A stretch of DNA of 8,056 bases from Bacilli bacterium (GTDB taxonomy: Bacteria > Bacillota_I > Bacilli_A > ML615J-28 > CAG-698): NCBI GenBank assembly GCA_028693885.1, contig JAQUUM010000050.1:1-8056 (forward strand), written 5' to 3'. Numbering within the stretch: the stretch's first letter is position 1; each line of letters starts with the position of its first letter. Below are positions 1-5,634 of the stretch, piece by piece. The notes beneath the pieces were generated by a model. It did not search any database. It saw only the letters and a list, made by a program, of their open reading frames with translations, and was not told the DNA's origin. Position numbers and translations under genes: made by a program.

Positions 1-104
1 AAAATCAATTACATATAAATATAGTTGTTATTTTGATTAAGGATCAATCAATTTTAGTTGATGATGATATATTTGAATTTGTAAATGAGTATGGGGGGGA
101 ATAA
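1..104 (+). CDS. 3' end of an unidentified gene (partial, runs off the left edge)
   Basis: One reading frame, starting at base 3, is open from the window edge to a TAA at 102-104 and gives 33 residues ending DDDIFEFVNEYGGE. The other two forward frames are closed within the first 40 bases. It contains no in-frame ATG, and the in-frame TTG at 33 has no ribosome binding site, so the start lies outside the window. The stop overlaps the ATG of the following ABC ATPase by one base (TAATG), so the two are co-transcribed and probably translationally coupled. The visible tail has a short hydrophobic patch (INIVVILI) and then an acidic end, with no recognisable motif. The last codons contain a run of seven G that also serves as the next gene's ribosome binding site. 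I do not recognise the product. Its position suggests a partner of the transporter, such as a peptide, accessory protein or regulator, but that is inference. Confidence 0.6.
   Translation, partial: NQLHINIVVILIKDQSILVDDDIFEFVNEYGGE
93..100 (+). promoter_or_regulatory. G-homopolymer ribosome binding site of the ABC ATPase gene
   Basis: Seven consecutive G followed by A lie 3 nt before the ATG at 104. The run can pair with the anti-Shine-Dalgarno pyrimidines (partly by G-U) and encodes the final Gly-Gly and the first base of the last Glu codon of the upstream gene. Such a long G run stands out in this AT-rich DNA. Other genes in the window use AGGAGG, GGAGG or AAGGAG. Confidence 0.5.
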
Positions 105-784
105 TGATAGATTTAAGAAATATAGGACATATTTATAATAATGGATTAAGTAATCAATGCAGAGCGTTGATTGATGTTAATTTAAATATTAAAGAAGGAG
201 AATATATATCTATAGTAGGTCAATCAGGAAGTGGAAAAACAACATTGTTAAATGTTGTTAGTGGACTAATGAAACCAACCGAGGGAGAAGTTTTATTTGA
301 AGGGACTGATATTTATAAATTAAACATAGACGGTCTTGCAAAGCATAGAAATAAAAGCATTGGTTTTATTTTTCAGAACTACTTTTTAGAACCAAAATTT
401 ACTGCTTTTGAAAATGTAGCTATTCCGCTACTTAACAACAAAATAACAAAAGAAGAAATTCTTAATAGTGTTTCCAAAGCATTAACTGAAGTTGGTTTAT
501 ATGATAAAGCAGATAAATTAGTTTCGATGCTTTCTGGTGGTGAAAGACAAAGAGTAGCTATTGCTAGAGCGATAGTTAATAATCCTAAAGTGATATTCGC
601 AGATGAACCAACTGGGAATCTAGATACAACAAATGGCGAAATGATAATGTCGCTATTAGAAAAGTTTTGGAAACAAGGCAAAACTATTATTTTAGTTACA
701 CATAATGAAATTCAAGCAAAAAGAGCTAAAAAAACTATTAAAATTGAAGATGGAAAAATTGTTTCGGTGTTAGGTAATGAATAA
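104..784 (+). CDS. ABC transporter ATP-binding protein, LolD/MacB type
   Basis: This is the cytoplasmic ATPase subunit that powers the two FtsX-like permeases encoded next to it. At 226 aa it has the normal length for a stand-alone LolD/MacB/YknY-type subunit. All nucleotide-binding motifs are intact: Walker A GQSGSGKT (39-46), Q-loop glutamine 91 (IFQNYFLEP), signature LSGGERQR (143-150), Walker B VIFADEP (163-169) with catalytic Glu168, D-loop GNLD (171-174) and H-loop His200. The FADEPTGNLD stretch is typical of the MacB/LolD/FtsE/BceA branch, which works with permeases of FtsX topology. The start is ATG at 104, preceded by a G7-A run (93-100) as a strong but unusual Shine-Dalgarno. It overlaps the upstream gene by 1 bp and the first permease by 8 bp. 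The family assignment is secure. The substrate is unknown: lipoprotein release, peptide efflux, antimicrobial resistance or cell-wall signalling all fit the family. Confidence 0.95.
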   Translation: MIDLRNIGHIYNNGLSNQCRALIDVNLNIKEGEYISIVGQSGSGKTTLLNVVSGLMKPTEGEVLFEGTDIYKLNIDGLAKHRNKSIGFIFQNYFLEPKFTAFENVAIPLLNNKITKEEILNSVSKALTEVGLYDKADKLVSMLSGGERQRVAIARAIVNNPKVIFADEPTGNLDTTNGEMIMSLLEKFWKQGKTIILVTHNEIQAKRAKKTIKIEDGKIVSVLGNE

Positions 785-1967
785 GAAGATATCCTTTTTT
801 AGATTATCTTTAAGAAAGATATTAGAATCATTCTATGATAAAATTTTTGCTATTGTTAATATTTCTTTAGTTTTAGGATTAGGTATTGTAGTAATTAGTA
901 TGGGAATAAGTTTTATCAAATATAAAAACTATGTAGAAGAAAATAGTCAGTATCTTTATCAAATGGCATATTTTAAAAATGTTAATCCTATTGATGAAAC
1001 TATTAATAATATAATAACTGATAATAATAAAGAAAGTAGATTAATTTATAAAACAGATTTAGAAATAACTAAAATTAATGATGTAGATATTACTAGTTTT
1101 GAACTAAAACTAGAACTTTTTAAATCAACAAATAATTCTTTTTTGATGCCTAAAGAAATCACTAGTAATTTTGAAGTTATAGGTAAGACTGTAATAGAAG
1201 AAAATGAAATTATTTTAGATTATGCTTATGCAGCAATGCTTGGTGAAATTTTAGTGAAAGAATATCAAGAATTATTAGGTGATACTTTTAGAATAGGTGA
1301 TAGCGATTATGAAATAGTTGGAATCACTTCTATTGAAACAAGTCAAAAAATTCTTTCTTTTATGGATCCAGGGATATTTGCTAACTATAACTTTTTTTCT
1401 AATGAAGGTGTTTTAGAAAGTGCTACTATAGATTATAATAATCTAGATGAAATGGTATTAGATTATAATTTATATAAAACTACTGAAATCCAAATATATG
1501 AAAGTATAGACGAAATTAAAGAAACTAATTTGGCTAGTTTGATTTTATCAACTATTTTTATTGCTTTGGGAATTGTTATTAGTTTAGTAAGTTATGGAAT
1601 AATTCAAAGCTCAGTTAATCAAACTTTTATTAATTCGCTATCTTTTATTTCAATTTTGAAAATAATAGGAATTAAAAATAGAAAAATAACAATTTTTAAT
1701 TTTTCTAATAGTGTAGTTTTGATATTATTTAGTTATCTTTTAGCAATTCCACTATCTTATTCAATAAATTTTATAATTAATAAATTTGTTGATAGTAAAG
1801 CTATATTTGTTGGTTTTGACTTTGAAATGTTTGTCATTGATTATAAATCTTTGTTAATAAGCTTAGGAGTTGCTATTTTCTTAGGAAGCATTTCTTTTGG
1901 ACATCAAATTTTTAAAATTAAAAACCTTAATGCTAGTAGTATTCACCTACTAGAATTGGAGGCTTAA
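777..1967 (+). CDS. FtsX/MacB-like ABC transporter permease (first of two)
   Basis: This 396-aa membrane protein has the four-helix FtsX/MacB layout. TM1 lies at about 23-47, an extracytoplasmic domain of about 200 residues at 48-251, and three C-terminal helices at about 252-277, 308-336 and 355-377. The cytoplasmic stretch SILKIIGIKNRKI (292-304) matches the characteristic coupling segment (lk-x-G-x-x-x-x-I) of this permease family. GDTFRIGDSDYEIVGI (168-183) resembles the end of a MacB-type periplasmic core domain. It lacks a clear Shine-Dalgarno, and its ATG overlaps the ATPase gene by 8 bp, so it probably depends on translational coupling. It should pair with the second permease, encoded one base downstream, as a heterodimer like LolC/LolE. 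The extracellular domain is asparagine-, isoleucine- and glutamate-rich and I cannot match it to a named subfamily, so the substrate is unknown. Confidence 0.85.
   Translation: MNKKISFFRLSLRKILESFYDKIFAIVNISLVLGLGIVVISMGISFIKYKNYVEENSQYLYQMAYFKNVNPIDETINNIITDNNKESRLIYKTDLEITKINDVDITSFELKLELFKSTNNSFLMPKEITSNFEVIGKTVIEENEIILDYAYAAMLGEILVKEYQELLGDTFRIGDSDYEIVGITSIETSQKILSFMDPGIFANYNFFSNEGVLESATIDYNNLDEMVLDYNLYKTTEIQIYESIDEIKETNLASLILSTIFIALGIVISLVSYGIIQSSVNQTFINSLSFISILKIIGIKNRKITIFNFSNSVVLILFSYLLAIPLSYSINFIINKFVDSKAIFVGFDFEMFVIDYKSLLISLGVAIFLGSISFGHQIFKIKNLNASSIHLLELEA
1958..1962 (+). promoter_or_regulatory. GGAGG ribosome binding site of the second permease gene
   Basis: GGAGG lies inside the last codons of the first permease, 6 nt before the ATG at 1969. 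It fixes that start. It also gives the second permease independent initiation, unlike the first permease, which has no good site. Confidence 0.8.
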
Positions 1968-1968
1968 T

Positions 1969-3345
1969 ATGAATTTATATTATCTTGCAAGAATGAATAA
2001 CAATCGTTATAAGAAACAAACGAGAATATTTTTTATTTCAGTAATATTATCTTCATTTTTATTTTTATTTTTCATTGCTATTAGTGGGTCTGTTAAATTT
2101 ATGATTAACACTGTAAATGAAGAAAATTATGAATTAAAAAAAATAGAGATTTTATCATCTGAATATTTCAATATGGCAACACCGGATGGTTTTTTAGAAA
2201 CTGATAATCTTTTAGTTGAAAATACTTTTTTAGAAAACTTAGTTCTTAGACCAGAGGTAGATGAAATTAGTGTTAAATATCATTTGAATAGAAAAATATC
2301 CAATCCTTTTTCTGAAAGTTTTAAACTTTATTTTGAAGAATGTGAAATGATAGTACATTCGATCGAAGGGGTAGATTCAAAATATGCTACTTTTTCAAAT
2401 TTTGAATTAAAAAACACAATAGAGGGGTATGAAGATTTTGACAATAGTATAGTTAAAGGTAATGATTTTCAAAATTCAAGTTTTAAATCAGCTTTGATTG
2501 ATGAATATGTTGCTTTAAAAATGGGGTATTTTAATTTAGATGATGTTATTGGCAAAACAATAACAATTGAAATTAACGGAATAACAGTTGAGGATATTCA
2601 GATCGTCGGAGTGTTTAGTTATAGATTGGGACAAAGCAAAAATCTTTCTTTGACTGCTAAGCCTCCTGAAATACCGGGATATTCGTTTCCCTATGATGCG
2701 CCTGAATCTTTTTATGCAAGCTCGCCTCTAATAGTTACAAAAGATATAATAGAAAATTTGGCTGAAGAAGATAATATTAGGTCTAATTATTATGCTGGTC
2801 AAAAAAAAGTAGTGGTTGAAACTAAATCTGTATATGATGTAGAACCGATTATTAATTTGATAGAGCAAAGATATCCTAACAATGATATTTCTTCAACTCT
2901 GTTAGACATGACAGAAGAAATAGAAACATATAGAAATATATCGATTTTCTTTTTTATTATGTCAAGTGTGATTCTTTTAGTTGCTATCTTTAGTATTTTT
3001 AATAGTTTGATTTCTAAAATGTTTATTCAAAGAAAATTTTTAAAAATGTTATTGATAATGGGATATACTATAAAAGATATTGTAAAAGTTTATTTGATTG
3101 ATAATCTAATTGTTTTATTCAAATCTATTATAGTTTATGTTTTGTTGACTTATTTTGCGACATTATTTATTGAAAGTAAATTAAAAAATAGTTATAGAAC
3201 ATTATATGAAGATGCTAATAATATATTTATTGCTAGGATAGAAGTGATAGCAATATATTCGTTTATATTAATTTTAATTACAACTTTAATTGTTGTATTA
3301 GTTGCTAGAAAACAAAGCATTAAATATGCTAAAATAGCAAAGTGA
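1969..3345 (+). CDS. FtsX/MacB-like ABC transporter permease (second, larger)
   Basis: This 458-aa membrane protein has the same topology as its neighbour. TM1 is at about 19-41, followed by a large extracytoplasmic domain of about 280 residues (42-322). Three C-terminal helices lie at about 323-347, 376-400 and 425-446. The segment LKMLLIMGYTIKDI (358-371) between the second and third helices is the FtsX-type coupling motif. IGKTITIEI followed by IQIVGVF (194-216) resembles the final strands of a MacB core domain. Overall similarity to the 396-aa permease is low by eye and the outer domain is longer, so the two halves of the transporter are specialised, not recent duplicates. The gene follows the first permease after one base and ends in TGA, which overlaps the GTG start of the protease gene by 4 bp. 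The permease call is firm. The substrate is not deducible. Confidence 0.87.
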   Translation: MNLYYLARMNNNRYKKQTRIFFISVILSSFLFLFFIAISGSVKFMINTVNEENYELKKIEILSSEYFNMATPDGFLETDNLLVENTFLENLVLRPEVDEISVKYHLNRKISNPFSESFKLYFEECEMIVHSIEGVDSKYATFSNFELKNTIEGYEDFDNSIVKGNDFQNSSFKSALIDEYVALKMGYFNLDDVIGKTITIEINGITVEDIQIVGVFSYRLGQSKNLSLTAKPPEIPGYSFPYDAPESFYASSPLIVTKDIIENLAEEDNIRSNYYAGQKKVVVETKSVYDVEPIINLIEQRYPNNDISSTLLDMTEEIETYRNISIFFFIMSSVILLVAIFSIFNSLISKMFIQRKFLKMLLIMGYTIKDIVKVYLIDNLIVLFKSIIVYVLLTYFATLFIESKLKNSYRTLYEDANNIFIARIEVIAIYSFILILITTLIVVLVARKQSIKYAKIAK

Positions 3346-4307
3346 GGAGAATTGTGGAAAATAATTTTAAAAAAAATAGAACAATATATCTAGTTGCTCT
3401 ATTATTGATAACGCTACTTATCTCAAGACTTTTTATCCCTATTGCGTTATCTGCTACTGGTTATGATATAGAACTAACAAGTTATGTAAAAATCTTTATT
3501 GGTCAGATTTTTGGTTTTATAATACCAATTATATTGTTTTTATATATAACAAAAGTTAAAAGAAAATTAGGCTTAGAAAACGAAGCTTTATATGATTTGA
3601 AAACACTTAAATCAGAAAAAGAATTTAAATACTTTCATATATTAATTCTAACAATTATATTTTTTATATTTAATAAGTTTTTTATAGAAGGATTGAATAA
3701 TATAGATTCGTATTTTTATGACATATATAATATTAATCCAATTGCGGAAGCTACGTTGTTTAAAGATTTTTTGGTTTTAATTCTTTTATATGCTATTCTA
3801 CCAGCATTTATTGAAGAGATAACTTTTAGAGGGATTTATTTTGTTTCATTTGAGAAAAATAAATATTTGTTATTTATAATTCCTACGATTGTTTTTGCTT
3901 TATCACACAAAGGGTTTTCTTCAGTTATCTCTGCTGTAATTATAGGGTTGTATTTAATGTTAATAATGTATAAAACTAGAAGTTTAAAATTAGTAATAGG
4001 ACTACATTTATTATATAATGTATTATCACTAGTTTTTTCTAATTATATTAAGTTACCATTTTTTGTTAATCAAATCAAAGAAGGCATTTATTTTAAAGAT
4101 AATTTTTTAGGAGGCTTTTTAATTTGTTTTGGAATTAGTGTTATAGCTTTAGTAGGATTGGGTCTTTATTATTCGTATATAAAAAAAACAGTTTTAATAG
4201 AGCCTATTGAAAAAATGAGTTTGGAAAAAGTATATAAAAAAGATATTGTAGCATCTATTCTTTTGATAGTAATAGCATTAATATTTTTTGGATTTAGTAA
4301 TTTTTAA
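3342..4307 (+). CDS. CPBP family (Abi/CAAX-like) intramembrane metalloprotease
   Basis: This is a polytopic membrane protein of 321 aa with about eight hydrophobic segments. The three hallmark motifs of the CPBP/Abi (Rce1-like) family are intact. EExxxR is at Glu158-Glu159-x-x-x-Arg163 (EEITFR), FxxxH at Phe185 to His189 (FALSH), and HxxxN at His222 to Asn226 (HLLYN). The glutamates and histidines form the membrane-embedded active site, so the protein is probably catalytically competent. Family members cleave prenylated proteins in eukaryotes. In Gram-positive bacteria they are often found in bacteriocin loci, as immunity or maturation factors. Co-expression with an ABC exporter suggests a similar role here, but this is inference. 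The start is uncertain. GTG 3342 overlaps the permease stop as GTGA without its own Shine-Dalgarno. GTG 3354 would remove four residues and is preceded by AGGAG at a short 4-nt spacing. Confidence 0.88.
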   Translation: MRRIVENNFKKNRTIYLVALLLITLLISRLFIPIALSATGYDIELTSYVKIFIGQIFGFIIPIILFLYITKVKRKLGLENEALYDLKTLKSEKEFKYFHILILTIIFFIFNKFFIEGLNNIDSYFYDIYNINPIAEATLFKDFLVLILLYAILPAFIEEITFRGIYFVSFEKNKYLLFIIPTIVFALSHKGFSSVISAVIIGLYLMLIMYKTRSLKLVIGLHLLYNVLSLVFSNYIKLPFFVNQIKEGIYFKDNFLGGFLICFGISVIALVGLGLYYSYIKKTVLIEPIEKMSLEKVYKKDIVASILLIVIALIFFGFSNF

Positions 4308-4311
4308 ATAA

Positions 4312-4337
4312 TTAAACTTGATTTTTTTAAACTTAAT
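4312..4337 (+). repeat. Imperfect 11-nt direct repeat across the pheST promoter
   Basis: TTAAACTTGAT (4312-4322) recurs as TTAAACTTAAT (4327-4337) with one mismatch. The copies start 15 nt apart. The first covers most of the -35 box and the second fills the spacer. It could be an operator, but in DNA this AT-rich chance similarity is likely. Confidence 0.3.
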
Positions 4338-4346
4338 AGTTATAAT
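4318..4346 (+). promoter_or_regulatory. Sigma-A type promoter of pheST
   Basis: The -35 box TTGATT (4318-4323) and a perfect -10 box TATAAT (4341-4346) are separated by 17 nt, the optimal spacing. Transcription would begin near 4352-4354, just before the base of T-box Stem I, which supports the assignment. The -35 begins only 11 bases after the stop of the protease gene. I see no intrinsic terminator between that gene and this promoter. Confidence 0.75.
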
Positions 4347-4524
4347 AATGTAAATCGATGAAAAAGAAGTAGTAATAAAGAAGTTTTTATGAATAGAGAA
4401 AAAGACCTTGGCTGAAAGTCTTTAATAAGAACATTTATGAATTCGTCTTTGGAGAGACTTGATTAAAAAGTCCGAAATTCTTGCGTTAAAAGAAACAAAG
4501 TGCATCTAAAATATTAGGTGAATA

Positions 4525-4556
4525 AAGGTGGTACCACGGAAATATTTTTCGTCCTT
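4525..4556 (+). promoter_or_regulatory. T-box antiterminator
   Basis: AAGG (4525-4528) pairs with CCTT (4553-4556) and ACG (4536-4538) with CGT (4550-4552). This leaves the seven-base bulge TGGTACC (4529-4535), which binds the free 3' end of uncharged tRNA. The 3' strand (4550-4556) is shared with the terminator stem, so the two structures exclude each other. Confidence 0.88.
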
Positions 4557-4584
4557 GAATTTTTTCAAGGACGATATTTTTTTT
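4550..4584 (+). terminator. T-box intrinsic terminator (attenuator) upstream of pheS
   Basis: CGTCCTTGAA (4550-4559) and TTCAAGGACG (4564-4573) form a perfect 10-bp stem with a TTTT loop. ATA and eight T (4577-4584) follow. It should form by default when tRNA-Phe is charged and stop transcription before pheS. Confidence 0.95.
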
Positions 4585-4586
4585 AT

Positions 4587-4592
4587 AAGGAG
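4587..4592 (+). promoter_or_regulatory. Ribosome binding site of pheS (fixes the start at 4600)
   Basis: AAGGAG sits 7 nt before ATG 4600 and just after the attenuator's T-run. It identifies the true pheS start. An in-frame GTG at 4528 lies in the T-box bulge and has to be ignored. Confidence 0.88.
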
Positions 4593-4599
4593 AAAACAA

Positions 4600-5622
4600 A
4601 TGATTAAAAAGTTAGTTGAATTACAAGAAAAAGCTAAAACAGAAATTATGGCAGTTAAAACAATGCATAATTTAAATGAAGTGAAATCTTTATACTTAGG
4701 TAAAAAAAGTCCTCTTCAAGAAGTTTTAACACAGATGAAAGATTTAACTGTTGAAGAGAAAAAAGAAATGGGTATAGCTATTAATGCTTTTAAACAAGCA
4801 GTTGAAGAGTTTGTTTTAGTAAAAAGGGATTTACTTCAAAAAGACTTGATTAATGAAAAATTAGAAAAAGAAGCAATTGATATCTCTTTACCTGGAGTTA
4901 AATTTAAAGATGCTAATTATCATCCTTTAGAGTTAGTAACAAGAGAAATAGAAGAGATTTTTATTGGCATGGGATATAACATAGCAGTTGGACCTGAGGT
5001 TGAATTAGATTTATATAATTTTGAGATGCTTAATTTACCTGCAGGACATCCTGCAAGAGAAATGCAAGATTCATTTTATATTAATCCAACTACTCTTTTA
5101 AGAACTCATACATCTCCTGTTCAAGCAAGAACAATGCTTGAAAATAAAAACAAACCAATTCAAATAATTTGTCCAGGAAAAGTTTATAGAAGAGATGATG
5201 ATGATGCAACGCATTCTCATCAATTCATGCAAGTAGAAGGTTTAGTATTAGGTAGTAATGTTTCTATGGCTGATTTAAAAGGAACGTTAGAATATCTACT
5301 TAAAAAAATGTTTGGTGGAGATAGAGTTATAAGATTTAGACCATCATATTTTCCGTTTACAGAACCAAGTGTTGAAGTTGATGTTAGTTGTTTTAAATGT
5401 AATGGAAAAGGTTGTGCTCTTTGTAAGCAAAACGGTTGGATTGAAATATTAGGAGCTGGAATGGTTCATCCTAATGTATTAAAAATGGCAGGTTATGATC
5501 CTGAGGTATTCCAAGGCTTTGCTTTTGGAATAGGTATTGAAAGAGTTGCGATGCTTAAATACGGAATCGATGATATTAGAAATTTCTATACTAATGATAT
5601 TCGTTTCTTAAGACAGTTTTAG
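4600..5622 (+). CDS. pheS: Phenylalanine--tRNA ligase subunit alpha
   Basis: This is the catalytic subunit of the cytoplasmic (alpha-beta)2 phenylalanyl-tRNA synthetase, which activates Phe with ATP and transfers it to tRNA-Phe. It is 340 aa, the normal length. Residues 1 to about 90 form the helical, coiled-coil tRNA-binding arm. The class II core follows. Motif 1 lies around 109-133 ([14 protein letters not shown] onward). Motif 2 is at 196-214 ([14 protein letters not shown] onward, with Arg197/Arg198 and His207). Motif 3 is [10 protein letters not shown] (310-319) with Arg315. Amino-acid pocket elements TSPVQAR (171-177), FPFTEPS (251-257), GAGMVHP (285-291) and GFAFG (306-310) are present, with the usual alanine at 308. 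Cys264, 267, 272 and 275 form a CxxC-x4-CxxC knuckle. The start is set by AAGGAG. Expression is gated by the T-box immediately upstream, and pheT follows after 12 nt. Confidence 0.98.
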   Translation: MIKKLVELQEKAKTEIMAVKTMHNLNEVKSLYLGKKSPLQEVLTQMKDLTVEEKKEMGIAINAFKQAVEEFVLVKRDLLQKDLINEKLEKEAIDISLPGVKFKDANYHPLELVTREIEEIFIGMGYNIAVGPEVELDLYNFEMLNLPAGHPAREMQDSFYINPTTLLRTHTSPVQARTMLENKNKPIQIICPGKVYRRDDDDATHSHQFMQVEGLVLGSNVSMADLKGTLEYLLKKMFGGDRVIRFRPSYFPFTEPSVEVDVSCFKCNGKGCALCKQNGWIEILGAGMVHPNVLKMAGYDPEVFQGFAFGIGIERVAMLKYGIDDIRNFYTNDIRFLRQF

Positions 5623-5626
5623 GAGG
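5621..5626 (+). promoter_or_regulatory. AGGAGG ribosome binding site of pheT
   Basis: A perfect AGGAGG overlaps the TAG stop of pheS and lies 8 nt before the ATG at 5635. It supports efficient independent initiation of the beta subunit within the same mRNA. Confidence 0.88.
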
Positions 5627-5634
5627 ATTAATTA

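Larger units (their letters stand above)
4353..4584 (+). promoter_or_regulatory. T-box riboswitch leader, tRNA-Phe responsive (UUC specifier)
   Basis: This 5' leader senses tRNA-Phe charging and controls pheST by transcription attenuation. Stem I can be traced. AAAGA (4363-4367) pairs with TCTTT (4446-4450) below the specifier loop, and ATAAA (4375-4379) pairs with TTTAT (4434-4438) above it. The loop has the S-turn elements AGTA (4368-4371) and GAA (4439-4441), then the specifier TTC (4442-4444) and the conserved following purine G4445. Higher up, GTTTTTAT (4383-4390) pairs with ATAAGAAC (4425-4432), AGAGA (4395-4399) is the AG-bulge motif, and AAAGAC (4401-4406) pairs with GTCTTT (4418-4423) around the distal loop. 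GATGA (4357-4361) and GGAGAG (4451-4456) look like the kink-turn at the base. Two small hairpins follow: GACTT/AAGTC (4456-4472) and TTCTT/AAGAA (4478-4494). The T-box GGTGGTACCACGG (4527-4539) carries UGGU, complementary to an ACCA 3' end, as expected for a tRNA-Phe with discriminator A. Confidence 0.95.

Noticed and set aside
379..681. 100-aa open frame on the minus strand inside the ABC ATPase gene
   Set aside because: It lies wholly antisense to the conserved Q-loop, signature and Walker B region. It has no family features, and the sense-strand gene explains the DNA.
3343..3345. UGA read as tryptophan (Mycoplasma-like code)
   Set aside because: All five Trp codons in the window are TGG, no reading frame has an internal TGA, and readthrough here would add only about 16 residues while running into the protease gene.
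104..3345. Bacitracin-resistance (BceAB-type) transporter
   Set aside because: BceB-type permeases are single proteins with about ten helices and a linked two-component system. Here each permease has four helices and no kinase or regulator is present.
104..4307. Lactococcin 972-type bacteriocin export cluster
   Set aside because: That system is usually built with one large DUF1430-type membrane protein. Here there are two separate FtsX-like permeases, and the ATPase looks LolD/MacB-like. No bacteriocin gene is visible.
4528..4599. N-terminal extension of PheS from GTG 4528
   Set aside because: It would translate the T-box bulge and terminator hairpin. The real ribosome binding site and ATG are at 4587-4602.
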